DNA of 64,000 nucleotides. It comes from JACCVL01 sp963704295. GTDB taxonomy: Bacteria; Actinomycetota; Actinomycetes; Propionibacteriales; Nocardioidaceae. The position numbers were made by a program, and so were the translations under genes. The first letter of the stretch is position 1. Each line of letters starts with the position of its first letter. Below, in pieces: positions 1 through 8,180 of the stretch. The stretch is taken from contig OY969884.1 in the NCBI GenBank assembly GCA_963704295.1, positions 1,488,001 through 1,552,000 on the forward strand, in the 5' to 3' direction. Below the pieces are notes generated by a model. The model was not told the DNA's origin. It saw nothing but the letters and a program-made list of their open reading frames with translations, and made no database searches.

Positions 1-245
1 CCGCCGGTGCCGGTCCCGAGCGGGCAGCCGCCCTGGATCATGAAGCTGTCGATGACCCGGTGGAAGCCCAGCCCATCGTAGAACCGCTCGCTGCGCTTCT
101 CCCCGGTGCGCGGGTCGGTCCACTCCTTGGTTCCCTCGGCGAGGCCGACGAAGTTCTGCACCGTGGTCGGCGCGTGGTCGGGGAACAGCCGGACGACGAC
201 GTCGCCCCGATTCGTGTGCAGGGTGGCGGACACGGACTCGGACAC
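1..245 (-). CDS. Cyclophilin-type peptidyl-prolyl cis-trans isomerase (3' part cut off by window edge)
   Basis: Cytoplasmic cyclophilin that isomerises Xaa-Pro peptide bonds. The reading frame starts at GTG 245 and runs off the left edge after 81 codons. The visible part has the family hallmarks: TNRGDVVVRLFPDHAPTTV, then NFVGLAEG, then FYDGLGFHRVIDSFMIQGG, which holds the catalytic Arg of the FHRxI motif and the FMIQGG strand. The start is supported by GAGAGGAA a few bases upstream. No signal peptide is seen, so it resembles the cytosolic PpiA type that lies near gyrA in mycobacteria. Divergent from the gene at 432. Length cannot be judged. Confidence 0.9.
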   Translation of the reverse strand, partial: MSESVSATLHTNRGDVVVRLFPDHAPTTVQNFVGLAEGTKEWTDPRTGEKRSERFYDGLGFHRVIDSFMIQGGCPLGTGTG

Positions 246-431
246 GACGGATTCCTCTCGGTGGGATGCGGGGGAGTACCGGTGGCGTACCGGCGTGAGG
301 TGCCGAGTCTAGGGGGCGCGGATCACCCCCGAGATGACAGACGGCGCCAAGCGCGCGAGCATGGGCCTCCGAGGCCGGGCCGAGGGCTCCGGCCGACCCG
401 CTACCGACGCCACCTGCTGGAGGCCCACCTC

Positions 432-1145
432 ATGCACGTCCGCCGCAAGACCTCGCGCTCCGAGCGCGCGATGGACACCGCCCGAGACACGGCGAAGGAT
501 CTGAGCGCGAGAGCCAGCGAGGCCGCCCAACAGCTCAACGAGCAGGCCCAGACGAGGGTCGTCCCCGCCGCGCAGGAGGCCAGCCGGAAGGCCGGCCAGA
601 AGCTCCGGCACGACGTGCAGCCCGCCCTCACCGCGGCCGCCGGCACCGTGGCCGCGGCCGCGACCGCCGCGGCCGACGCGGCCCGTGAGGAGGTGCGCGA
701 CCGCACCCAGCAGGCCGAGAAGGCGACCCGGAAGTCCCGCAAGCAGGCGAAGAAGCGCAGCCGTGAGGTCGCCCGCCGGGCGCAGGCGACCGTCCGTCGG
801 GAGAAGCCGAAGAAGCACTGGTTCCGTCGCATCGCCGTCACCGCCGGGTTGGCGGGTGCCGTGGCCTGGGTTGCCAACAAGGCACGAAATGGCGACACCG
901 CGCCGCCGGTGCGGGTCCCGACCACGCCCACTCCGCGGGCACAGACCCCGGCGGCGACGCCGGCACCGGTCCCACCACGGCATGCCGAGGGTGCGGAGGT
1001 GGACCCGACCACCGACCCGCTGGTGGCAGCCAAGGCCGACGGCGACGCCGACCCGGCCGCCGACGCGGGTTCCGACGAGGGTTCCGACGCGCATTCCGAT
1101 GAGGGTGCCGCGGCCACGTCACAGCCCAAGAAGGACAGCGACTGA
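432..1145 (+). CDS. DUF5324-like helical protein with one membrane segment
   Basis: A 237-residue protein of unknown function. Residues 1-125 are Ala/Lys/Arg/Glu-rich amphipathic helix (ARDTAKDLSARASEAAQQL and similar), like the apolipoprotein-style repeats of YtxH/DUF5324 proteins. A basic stretch ending PKKHWFRR is followed by a single hydrophobic segment (IAVTAGLAGAVAWVANKA, about residues 138-155). The C-terminal third is disordered, rich in Pro, Asp and Ala. I start it at ATG 432, preceded by GGAGG, although the frame is open far upstream. DUF5324-type genes sit next to cyclophilin genes in streptomycetes, as here. Family assignment rests on overall character, not on a signature motif. 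Confidence 0.72.
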   Translation: MHVRRKTSRSERAMDTARDTAKDLSARASEAAQQLNEQAQTRVVPAAQEASRKAGQKLRHDVQPALTAAAGTVAAAATAAADAAREEVRDRTQQAEKATRKSRKQAKKRSREVARRAQATVRREKPKKHWFRRIAVTAGLAGAVAWVANKARNGDTAPPVRVPTTPTPRAQTPAATPAPVPPRHAEGAEVDPTTDPLVAAKADGDADPAADAGSDEGSDAHSDEGAAATSQPKKDSD

Positions 1146-1176
1146 CGCTGTCCCACCAGCCACCCCGGGCCTGCGC

Positions 1177-1521
1177 TCAGTCGAGCGCGGGCTCGGCCCT
1201 CGTCTGCGCCCGCGTGCGCGCCGTGGCGCGGCGCTCGGCCCAGAAGCTCGCCACCGGGACGGTGCCGAGCAACAGGGTGCCGATGGTGAAGCCGATGTCC
1301 CAGCGCGCCCGGCGAGCAAGCAGCGCCGCGGTGACCAGGAAGACCATGTACAGCCAGCCGTGGGCAACCCCGAGGTAGCTGGTGATCCACTCGCCGACGT
1401 CGTGCGACCGGCTGCCGTCGTCGGTCAGGTACTTCAGCGGCACGCCGACCAACACCAAGACGATCAGCAGGCTCCCCACCACGTAGGCCATGACGCGGTA
1501 GCGGAGGAGGGCGGCGCTCAT
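1177..1521 (-). CDS. DUF3817 family integral membrane protein
   Basis: A 114-residue membrane protein with three hydrophobic segments (AYVVGSLLIVLVLVGVPL, GVAHGWLYMVFLVTAALLA, GFTIGTLLLGTVPVASFW). The pattern of an N-terminal RY/RV, a central HGWLYM and a C-terminal PVASFWAERRA is typical of the DUF3817 domain (YdzA-like), which has no known activity. A TAGCCT -10 element ends only 6 nt before ATG 1521, suggesting a leaderless mRNA. It lies just downstream of the SURF1 gene with a 9-nt gap but probably has this promoter of its own. Confidence 0.88.
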   Translation of the reverse strand: MSAALLRYRVMAYVVGSLLIVLVLVGVPLKYLTDDGSRSHDVGEWITSYLGVAHGWLYMVFLVTAALLARRARWDIGFTIGTLLLGTVPVASFWAERRATARTRAQTRAEPALD

Positions 1522-1527
1522 ACGGCG

Positions 1528-1533
1528 AGGCTA
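1528..1533 (-). promoter_or_regulatory. -10 element of a probable leaderless promoter for the DUF3817 gene
   Basis: TAGCCT on the minus strand fits the actinobacterial -10 pattern TANNNT. Six bases separate it from ATG 1521, so transcription should begin at or next to the start codon. No clear -35 is needed for this class. Confidence 0.5.
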
Positions 1534-2349
1534 CCCACGCCCGGCAGGTGCGGTGGCCCGCGGCCCTGTGGCCGCGCTGGCCCGGCCGGCGGCCACCCTG
1601 TCGACGCAGATCCGCCACCAGAGGAAGACCGCGAAGGCACCGAACAGCCACCACTGGGCCGCATAGGCCAGGTTGCGGAGGCCGACCCCCCAGGACCCCT
1701 CCGGCTCCGGTACCGGCACGGCGCGCAAGCCCGCCGAGGCCGCGGCAGCGCCTCCGGTCCGCAGCAGATAACCGCCGTAGAGGTCGCGGTCGACCTCCGC
1801 CACCAGGCTGGGGATGCGGATCGCGGGGACCACCCGCCCAGCCGACATCGCCCCGGAGCCCTCCTCCCCTGGCTGCAGCACCCCGGTCTCCCGGACCTGC
1901 CCACGCGGGACGGGGGGCAGCGCGGTTCCGGTCGGGGTCCAACCGCGGACGACCAGCAGGCTGGACCCGGTAGCGTCCACGCGCAGCGGGCTCAGCACCC
2001 AGAAGCCGTCCAACCCAGCCTGCCGGCGCCCCGACACGAGGAACTGCTGGTCGGCCGGGCCATAGCGCCCTTCGACGGCCACCGGGACTCCGACGTCCTC
2101 CCCGGTCAGCGCGTCGTCGGGGCCGAGGACCTCCGCGAGCGGGGTCGGCGGGCGGGCTAGCCGGGTGGCGACGTCGTCGGACTGCGCCGAGCGCCATACG
2201 TCCAGTTGCCACCACCCCATCAGCGCCGTCCCGAGGAGCACCGCGAGGGCGAGCGCGTGCAGCGCGAGCATTCCGGGTTCGCGGAGGACGGTGACTGCGG
2301 AGGCAGCGGGTGGAGCGGGTGGCCGGTCGGGTGCTGGGTCAGCACTCAA
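1531..2349 (-). CDS. SURF1 family cytochrome c oxidase assembly protein
   Basis: Inner-membrane protein of the SURF1/Shy1 family, which helps cytochrome c oxidase (aa3) biogenesis, probably around heme a insertion. The 272-residue product has the family layout: an N-terminal membrane helix (about residues 29-47, ending in GWWQLDVW as in the family's G-x-W-Q-x-x-R/W motif), an extracytoplasmic domain with GRRQAGLDGFWVLSPL and LLVVRGW, and a C-terminal helix (about 235-250) preceded by LRNLAYAAQWWLFG, the conserved NLxYAxQWWxF block. ATG 2349 overlaps the end of sdaA by 11 nt, so the two are probably co-transcribed. Confidence 0.93.
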   Translation of the reverse strand: MSADPAPDRPPAPPAASAVTVLREPGMLALHALALAVLLGTALMGWWQLDVWRSAQSDDVATRLARPPTPLAEVLGPDDALTGEDVGVPVAVEGRYGPADQQFLVSGRRQAGLDGFWVLSPLRVDATGSSLLVVRGWTPTGTALPPVPRGQVRETGVLQPGEEGSGAMSAGRVVPAIRIPSLVAEVDRDLYGGYLLRTGGAAAASAGLRAVPVPEPEGSWGVGLRNLAYAAQWWLFGAFAVFLWWRICVDRVAAGRASAATGPRATAPAGRG

Positions 2350-3733
2350 CGACGTTCACCGCCAGGCCACCGCGCGCGGTCTCCTTGTACTTCACCTTCA
2401 TGTCCCGGCCGGTGTCGCGCATGGTCTTGATGACCTTGTCCAGGCTGACCACATGGCTGCCGTCGCCGTGCAGCGCCATCCGGGCGGCAGTGATCGCCTT
2501 GACCGAGGCCACCGCGTTGCGCTCGATGCACGGGATCTGCACCAGGCCGCCGACCGGATCACAGGTGAGGCCGAGGTTGTGCTCCATGGCGATCTCGGCC
2601 GCGTTCTCCACCTGCCGCGGGCTGCCGCCGAGCACCTCGGCCAGGCCACCGGCGGCCATCGAGCACGCCGATCCCACCTCGCCCTGGCACCCGACCTCGG
2701 CGCCCGAGATGGAGGCATTCTCCTTGTACAGCACGCCGATGGCGGCGGCCGTGAGCAGGAAGCGCACCACGTCGTCGTCGCTGCGGTGCTCGGTCCACCG
2801 GACCAGGAAGTGCAGCACGGCGGGCACGATCCCCGCGGCGCCGTTCGTCGGGGCGGTGACCACTCGACCTCCGGCGGCGTTCTCCTCGTTGACCGCGAGG
2901 GCGTACAGGTTGACCCAGTCCATCCCGCGCAACGGGTCCGACCCGGTCACCTCGCCCTCGGGCGCGTCGGCCAGCAGCTGGGCGCACAAGTCCGGCGCCC
3001 GCCGTGGCACCCGTAGGCCTCCGGGAAGCACGCCTCCGGTGCTGCACCCGGTGGTCACGCACTCCTGCATCACCTGCCAGATGCTCAGCAGCCGGTCCTC
3101 GATCTCCTCCCGAGGCCGACGCACCATCTCGTTGCGCATCATCAGCTCGCTGATCGGCAACCCGGTGCTCTCGGCGTGGGCCAGCAGCTCGGCGCCGGTG
3201 GTGAACGGATACGGCACCTCGGTGGTGTCCGGGACGATCCGCTGGCCGGCGTCTCCGGTGGCGTCCGGGTCGACGACGAACCCGCCGCCGACGGAGTAGT
3301 AGGTGCGCTCGGCGAGGGCTCCGCCCGCTGCGTCGTACGCAGCGAAGGTCATGCCGTTGGGGTGGTAGGGCAGCGCTTTGCGGCGGTGCATGACCAGGTC
3401 CTCATCCGGGTCGAAGTCGATCTCCCGGCGCCCCGCGAGCAGCAACCGGTGGTCCCGCCGGACCCGCTCGACGCGGGTCTCCGCCCCGCGGGTGTCGACC
3501 GTCTCGCACCGCTCGCCCTCGAGCCCGAGCAGCACCGCCTTCGGGCTGCCGTGCCCGTGCCCGGTCGCGCCCAGGGAGCCGAACAGCTCGATATGGACCC
3601 GCTGCACCCGGTCGAGGTCGCCCGTCTCGTCGAGAGCCGTGACGAACATCCCGGCCGCCCGCATCGGGCCGACCGTGTGCGAACTCGAAGGTCCGATCCC
3701 GATCGAGAAGAGGTCGAAGACGCTGATGGTCAC
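2339..3733 (-). CDS. sdaA: L-serine ammonia-lyase (single-chain, iron-sulfur)
   Basis: Deaminates L-serine to pyruvate and ammonia with a [4Fe-4S] cluster. The 464-residue length matches the single-chain bacterial form, with the small beta domain first (FDLFSIGIGPSSSHTVGPMRAA, residues 6-27, substrate loop) and the alpha domain following. Cluster cysteines are visible in GCQGEVGSACSMA, in GLTCDPVGG and in the last residue motif NVVEC, where the C-terminal Cys acts as the tail plug seen in Legionella enzyme structures. It starts 20 nt after glyA, so the pair can convert glycine to serine to pyruvate. ATG at 3733. Confidence 0.96.
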   Translation of the reverse strand: MTISVFDLFSIGIGPSSSHTVGPMRAAGMFVTALDETGDLDRVQRVHIELFGSLGATGHGHGSPKAVLLGLEGERCETVDTRGAETRVERVRRDHRLLLAGRREIDFDPDEDLVMHRRKALPYHPNGMTFAAYDAAGGALAERTYYSVGGGFVVDPDATGDAGQRIVPDTTEVPYPFTTGAELLAHAESTGLPISELMMRNEMVRRPREEIEDRLLSIWQVMQECVTTGCSTGGVLPGGLRVPRRAPDLCAQLLADAPEGEVTGSDPLRGMDWVNLYALAVNEENAAGGRVVTAPTNGAAGIVPAVLHFLVRWTEHRSDDDVVRFLLTAAAIGVLYKENASISGAEVGCQGEVGSACSMAAGGLAEVLGGSPRQVENAAEIAMEHNLGLTCDPVGGLVQIPCIERNAVASVKAITAARMALHGDGSHVVSLDKVIKTMRDTGRDMKVKYKETARGGLAVNVVEC

Positions 3734-3753
3734 TCAGGTCACCTCGGGGCAGC

Positions 3754-5055
3754 TCATCCGGTGAACGGTGTCAGGTCGGCGTAGAGCGGGCACGAGGCGG
3801 CGAGCTTGGCGACGCGGGCCCGCAGTTCGGCCGCGTCGTCCTCGGAAAGGTCCGGCACCAGGGCCGCTGCGATGATGTCGGCCACCTCGGTGAACTCGTC
3901 CGCCCCGAAGCCACGGGTCGCCAGCGCGGGCGTCCCGATGCGCAGCCCGGACGTCACCATCGGCGGTCGCGGGTCGAAGGGGACGGCGTTGCGGTTGACC
4001 GTGATCCCGATCTCGTGCAGCCGGTCCTCCGCCTGCTGGCCGTCGAGTTCGCTGTCCCGCAGGTCGACCAGGACGAGGTGCACGTCGGTTCCACCGGTGA
4101 GGACCGACACCCCGGCCCGCTCCATGTCCTCGGCGCCGAGCCGCTCGGCGAGCAGCCGTGCTCCCTCCAGCGTGCGGCGCTGCCGGTCGCGGAACTCCTC
4201 GCTGGCCGCGGCTTTGAACGCCACCGCCTTGGCGGCGATGACGTGCTCGAGCGGTCCGCCCTGCTGGCCGGGGAAGACCCCGGACTGGAACTTCTTGGCG
4301 AGGTCGTCCCGGTTGGTGAGGATGATGCCGCCACGCGGACCGCACAGCGTCTTGTGCGTCGTCGACGTCACCACGTCGGCATACGGGAGCGGACTGGGGT
4401 GCAGCCCGGCGGCGACGAGCCCGGCGAAGTGCGCCATGTCGACCATCAGCGCCGCGCCCACCTCGTCGGCAACCGCCCGGAACGCGGCGAAGTCGAGCTG
4501 GCGGGGGTAGGCCGACCAGCCGGCGATGATCAACGCGGGCTGGTGCTCCTTCGCCAGCGACAGCACCTCGTCCATGTCGACCGTCGAGGTGTCCTGCCGG
4601 ACGTGGTAGGCGACGACCCGGTAGAGCTTGCCGGAGAAGTTCAGCCGCATGCCGTGGGTGAGGTGCCCGCCATGCGCCAGGTCGAGCCCGAGGATGGTGT
4701 CTCCCGGCGTTATCAGCGCGTGCATCGCGGCCGCGTTGGCCTGCGCGCCGGAGTGCGGCTGGACGTTGGCGTAGGAGGCCCCGAACAGCGCCTTGACCCG
4801 CTCGATCGCCAGCGTCTCCGTCACGTCGACGTGCTCGCAACCGCCGTAGTAGCGCCGACCCGGGTAGCCCTCGGCGTACTTGTTCGTCATCACGCTGCCC
4901 TGCGCCTGGAGCACCGCGGTCGGGGCGAAGTTCTCGCTGGCGATCATCTCCAGCGTGGTCTGCTGCCGGTGCAGCTCGGCGTCGATGGCACGCGCCACCT
5001 CTGGGTCGAACTCGGCGAGCGACTGCTCGTGCAGGGCGTCGGGCAGACGGGTCAC
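3754..5055 (-). CDS. glyA: Serine hydroxymethyltransferase
   Basis: PLP enzyme interconverting serine plus tetrahydrofolate with glycine plus 5,10-methylene-THF, the main source of one-carbon units. The 433-residue protein shows the family in full: ENFAP near residue 41, GKY-like NKYAEGYPGRRYYGG (58-72), the DMAHFAGL helix (206-213) and the PLP-lysine in TSTTHKTLCGPRGG (Lys235). Translation starts at ATG 5055. It is 66 nt downstream of the metallo-hydrolase gene and followed directly by sdaA. I searched the short upstream gap for a ZTP or THF riboswitch and found no convincing match. Confidence 0.97.
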   Translation of the reverse strand: MTRLPDALHEQSLAEFDPEVARAIDAELHRQQTTLEMIASENFAPTAVLQAQGSVMTNKYAEGYPGRRYYGGCEHVDVTETLAIERVKALFGASYANVQPHSGAQANAAAMHALITPGDTILGLDLAHGGHLTHGMRLNFSGKLYRVVAYHVRQDTSTVDMDEVLSLAKEHQPALIIAGWSAYPRQLDFAAFRAVADEVGAALMVDMAHFAGLVAAGLHPSPLPYADVVTSTTHKTLCGPRGGIILTNRDDLAKKFQSGVFPGQQGGPLEHVIAAKAVAFKAAASEEFRDRQRRTLEGARLLAERLGAEDMERAGVSVLTGGTDVHLVLVDLRDSELDGQQAEDRLHEIGITVNRNAVPFDPRPPMVTSGLRIGTPALATRGFGADEFTEVADIIAAALVPDLSEDDAAELRARVAKLAASCPLYADLTPFTG

Positions 5056-5121
5056 TGGTGCCTCCGGATGGGCGGGCAGGCGTACGGCGTCATGCTCTCA
5101 CCCTTGGCAAGAGCGGTCCCG

Positions 5122-5760
5122 TCAGGCGAACGGCTCCCGTCCGGACTCGGCCGCCACGGTCGTGTCCCCACCGTGCCCGGTGTGCACGACGGTGTCCGGC
5201 GGCAGGGTCAGCAGCCGCTCGCGGATGGAGCGCTCGATCGTGGGCCGGTCTGAGTAGGAGCGGCCGGTGGCGCCGGGGCCACCGTCGAAGAGCGTGTCGC
5301 CGGTGAAGACGGCGCCCAGCGCCGGGGCGGAGAAGCAGGTGCTTCCCGGCGAGTGGCCCGGGGTGTGCAGTGCGGTCAGCGTCAGCCCGGCGACGGAGAC
5401 CTCGCTCCCGTCTGCGAGCTCGTGGTCCGGCGCGCTGCTGTGCAGCACATCCCAGAGCATCCGGTCCGCCGGATGCAGCCAGACCGGTGCACCGGTGGCC
5501 GCGCGCAGCTCGGCGACCGCGCTGATGTGATCGTCGTGTGCGTGCGTCAGCAGGACGGCCAGCACCCTGCGGTGGCCGACCGCCGTCAGGATCGGCGCAG
5601 AGTCGTGCGCGGCGTCGATGACGACGACCTCGCGATCATCACCCACCAGCCAGACGTTGTTGTCCACGTCGAAGGTCTCCCCGTCGAGCGTGAAGGTCCC
5701 GGACGTGACGACCTTGTCCACCCGCACGGCGGGGTGGGATGCGGACTCCTGAGCAGGCAT
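5122..5760 (-). CDS. Metallo-beta-lactamase-fold hydrolase, mycothiol-pathway partner of MscR
   Basis: A 212-residue glyoxalase-II-like enzyme. The metal ligands are clear: THAHDDH (His73, His75, Asp77, His78), HTPGHSPGS (His about 133), GDTLF, and HTGHGGDT near the C-terminus. In mycobacteria a very similar hydrolase (Rv2260) is encoded next to mscR and is thought to act on mycothiol thioesters such as S-formylmycothiol. Here mscR lies two genes upstream on the same strand, so the same role is inferred. TAGCGT sits 6 nt upstream of ATG 5760, suggesting a leaderless promoter of its own. Confidence 0.88.
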   Translation of the reverse strand: MPAQESASHPAVRVDKVVTSGTFTLDGETFDVDNNVWLVGDDREVVVIDAAHDSAPILTAVGHRRVLAVLLTHAHDDHISAVAELRAATGAPVWLHPADRMLWDVLHSSAPDHELADGSEVSVAGLTLTALHTPGHSPGSTCFSAPALGAVFTGDTLFDGGPGATGRSYSDRPTIERSIRERLLTLPPDTVVHTGHGGDTTVAAESGREPFA

Positions 5761-5766
5761 GAAGCC

Positions 5767-5772
5767 ACGCTA
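5767..5772 (-). promoter_or_regulatory. -10 element of a probable leaderless promoter for the MBL-fold hydrolase
   Basis: TAGCGT (minus strand) matches TANNNT and lies 6 nt before ATG 5760. Confidence 0.4.
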
Positions 5773-5834
5773 TCCCCCTGGGTCGCTCCCCACCCGGGTC
5801 AGCGACGTCCGGTCGGGACGAGACGGGACGGGCT

Positions 5835-5874
5835 GCAAAAGTCGCGGATCGTGACCCCCCCCCCCCCGGGGGGG
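5835..5874. repeat. Copy A of a dispersed 19-bp repeat followed by a C13-G7 homopolymer palindrome
   Basis: Bases 5835-5853 read GCAAAAGTCGCGGATCGTG, identical to 58434-58452. Immediately after come 13 C (5855-5867) and 7 G (5868-5874), ending one base before the stop codon of the membrane acyltransferase. The G/C block can fold into a short all-GC hairpin and may act as a terminator for that gene. It is also prone to length variation. The rest of the 115-nt gap (5761-5875) holds only the -10 element of the downstream gene. Confidence 0.6.
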
Positions 5875-5875
5875 A

Positions 5876-6934
5876 TCAGCGGGACGCGACTCGCCGGGCG
5901 GCGCCGTGTGCCGGCCAGGCGACCAGCTGCTCGAGCGGGCCGCGGCGCGCCCCCGCCCGCCAGGCGGCGGCGAGCGCGAACGCCACCAGCACGTGCACGA
6001 GGTAGAGCTCCTCCCGGTCGACGGGGCCCACACCGGACGCGAGCGCGACAACATGCAGCGTGTACAGGGTCAGCGTCATCCCGCCGACCCAGGCCAGGGG
6101 CAGCAGCACCCTGCCGAGCACCGGCTCCAGCAGCAGCAGGCCGCCCAGCAGCGCGAGCGCGGTGCCGGTGGTGTGGGCGAGGTCCAGCGCCGTGCTCGCG
6201 TGCGGCGAGTCGACGACCAGCCACCACCAGGTGCCGGTCGGCGTGGTGCCGGTGACCAGCATGTCGGCGGCCTCCTCCGGCAGCGCTCCGGCGGCGACCC
6301 CCGACGCGACCAGTGCGTCGGCGGCGAGCGTGCTCGCGACCGCCGTCCCCGCACCGAGCACGAGCAGTGTCCAGGCAACCCGCCGGGAGGCCAGCGCGAG
6401 CCGGCCGACGGCCATCCCGGCCAGCAGGTAGGTGGTCCAGGCCAACAGCGGGTAGTAGCCGGTCAGCGTGATCTCGGTCAGCAGCGTCCCGAGGTCGGAC
6501 AGGTCGGCCCAGGAGGGGCTGGAGCCACGCTTGGCCGGCAGGTCCTGACGGAGCAGGTGGGACAAGACCGGAGTGGCGAGGCACGCCACCACGGCCGCCG
6601 GCGCCAGCACCCGGACCGGCGCGGCCAACAGCGCCGCCGCGCCGACGAACAGCAGCGCGTAGTAGACGAGGATCACCGCGACACCGGAGCCCAGGCCGCC
6701 CAGGGTCAGCCCGATGACGCCGATCAGCCCGGCTCGAACCAGCAGCCCCACCGCCCCGGCCGCCCAGGCCCGCCCACGCAACGGGCGGGTGCCGCCGTTG
6801 GCGAGGGCCAGGGAGACGCCCGCCAGCACCGCGAACGCCGCCGCCGACCGGCCCCGGGCGATCGCGTCGGTCAGGGCCAGGGATCCGTCGGGGTCGACGG
6901 CCGGCAGGACGTGTACGGCCATCATGCCGAGCAA
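5876..6934 (-). CDS. Heparan-glucosaminide N-acetyltransferase/DUF418-like integral membrane protein (start uncertain)
   Basis: Multi-spanning membrane protein, at least 352 residues with about ten hydrophobic segments. It begins inside the conserved N-terminal block of this family (…DAARGVALLGMMAVHVLP) and ends with a long TLYTLHVVAL helix, matching actinobacterial DUF1624/DUF418 proteins that may transfer acyl groups to extracytoplasmic sugars. No substrate is evident. TTG 6934 cuts the conserved motif. The frame stays open upstream to a stop at 7034-7036, but contains no ATG, GTG or TTG there; CTG codons at 6965-6967 or 7007-7009 (overlapping the mscR stop) are the likely real starts. It separates mscR from its usual hydrolase partner. 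A C13-G7 tract follows the stop. Confidence 0.78.
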   Translation of the reverse strand: MLGMMAVHVLPAVDPDGSLALTDAIARGRSAAAFAVLAGVSLALANGGTRPLRGRAWAAGAVGLLVRAGLIGVIGLTLGGLGSGVAVILVYYALLFVGAAALLAAPVRVLAPAAVVACLATPVLSHLLRQDLPAKRGSSPSWADLSDLGTLLTEITLTGYYPLLAWTTYLLAGMAVGRLALASRRVAWTLLVLGAGTAVASTLAADALVASGVAAGALPEEAADMLVTGTTPTGTWWWLVVDSPHASTALDLAHTTGTALALLGGLLLLEPVLGRVLLPLAWVGGMTLTLYTLHVVALASGVGPVDREELYLVHVLVAFALAAAWRAGARRGPLEQLVAWPAHGAARRVASR

Positions 6935-7005
6935 CGCGACACCGCGGGCCGCGTCGACCGCGACCAGTCGCTCACCGCTGCGGACGGCAGCGGGTCCGCC
7001 GGAGG

Positions 7006-8091
7006 TCAGAAGAGCACCACCGACCGGAGCACCTCACCGCGGTGCATCTTGTCGAAGGCCGCCTCCACGTCATCGAGGGCGATGGTCTCCGAAACGAACG
7101 CGTCCAGGTCGAGCCGCCCCTGCTGGTACAGGTCCACCAGCATCGGGAAGTCCCGCTCGGGCAGGCAGTCGCCGTACCAGCTGGACTTGAGCGCACCACC
7201 GCGGCCGAAGACGTCGAGCAGCGGGAGCTCGAGCCGCATCTGCGGCGAGGGGACGCCGACCAGAACCACCGTGCCGGCGAGGTCCCGGGCGTAGAAGGCC
7301 TGCTGCCAGGTTTCGGGGCGGCCGACGGCGTCGATGACGACATCGGCACCGAACCCGCCGGTGAGCTCCTGGACGGACTCCACCACGTCCGCGGCGGAGG
7401 CGTCGACGGTCGCGGTGGCACCCAGACCCTCCGCCCAGGCCAGCTTCTTCGGGTCGATGTCGACGGCGATGATCGTCGAGGCTCCGGCCAGCCGGGCGCC
7501 GGCGATGGCGGCGCTGCCCACCCCGCCGCAGCCGATCACGGCGACGCTGTCGCCACGGGTGACGCCGCCGGTGTTGATGGCGGCGCCGAGACCGGCCATC
7601 ACGCCGCAGCCGAGCAGTCCCACCGCGGCCGGGGAGGCGGCTGGGTCCACCTTGGTGCACTGCCCGGCATGCACCAGGGTCTTCTCGGCGAACGCACCGA
7701 TGCCGAGGGCCGCCGACAGCGGGGTGCCGTCGGCCAACGTCATCGGGGAGGCGGCGTTGTGGGTCGAGAAGCAGTACCACGGCCGGCCACGCCGGCAGGC
7801 GCGACAGGTGCCGCACACGGCCCGCCAGTTCAGGACGACGAAGTCTCCGGGCGCGACGCCGGTCACCCCCTCACCCACCGCCTCGACGAGTCCGGCGGCC
7901 TCGTGTCCGAGCAGGAACGGGAACTCGTCGTTGATCGCACCCTCGCGGTAATGCAGGTCGGTGTGGCACACCCCGCAGGACTGGACCTGGACCAGCGCCT
8001 CACCCGGACCCGGGTCCGGGACGTGCACCTCCTCGACGGTCACCGGGGCGCCCACGCTGCGGGCGATGACTCCACGGACGGTGTGCGGCAT
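7006..8091 (-). CDS. mscR: S-(hydroxymethyl)mycothiol dehydrogenase / S-nitrosomycothiol reductase
   Basis: Zinc-dependent class III alcohol dehydrogenase relative that oxidises the formaldehyde-mycothiol adduct with NAD and can reduce S-nitrosomycothiol. The 361-residue protein has the catalytic zinc ligands in CGVCHTD (Cys42) and LGHEAAG (His63, Glu64), the four-cysteine structural zinc lobe CGTCRACRRGRPWYC (about 92-106), and the Rossmann motif IGCGGVGSAA (about 185). The CFSTHNA segment after the lobe is characteristic of the mycothiol-dependent group. AGGAGG precedes ATG 8091. It heads a minus-strand run that includes the membrane acyltransferase and the MBL-fold hydrolase. Confidence 0.95.
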   Translation of the reverse strand: MPHTVRGVIARSVGAPVTVEEVHVPDPGPGEALVQVQSCGVCHTDLHYREGAINDEFPFLLGHEAAGLVEAVGEGVTGVAPGDFVVLNWRAVCGTCRACRRGRPWYCFSTHNAASPMTLADGTPLSAALGIGAFAEKTLVHAGQCTKVDPAASPAAVGLLGCGVMAGLGAAINTGGVTRGDSVAVIGCGGVGSAAIAGARLAGASTIIAVDIDPKKLAWAEGLGATATVDASAADVVESVQELTGGFGADVVIDAVGRPETWQQAFYARDLAGTVVLVGVPSPQMRLELPLLDVFGRGGALKSSWYGDCLPERDFPMLVDLYQQGRLDLDAFVSETIALDDVEAAFDKMHRGEVLRSVVLF

Positions 8092-8180
8092 GCGTGGTCC
8101 TCCTGGCTGTTGCGGCGGCTACCCGTAGACGCTAGGCGGCGGCCGCGGAGGCGGCCACCGCGGGGGCCGGCCGCGCCGGG

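Noticed and set aside
60..431. N-terminal extension of the DUF5324-like gene
   Set aside because: The upstream open frame crosses the divergent cyclophilin gene and its ribosome site; ATG 432 with GGAGG fits much better.
5056..5121. Possible ZTP or THF riboswitch in front of glyA
   Set aside because: The gap is only 66 nt and lacks the conserved core of either class; glyA appears to be read through from the upstream gene.
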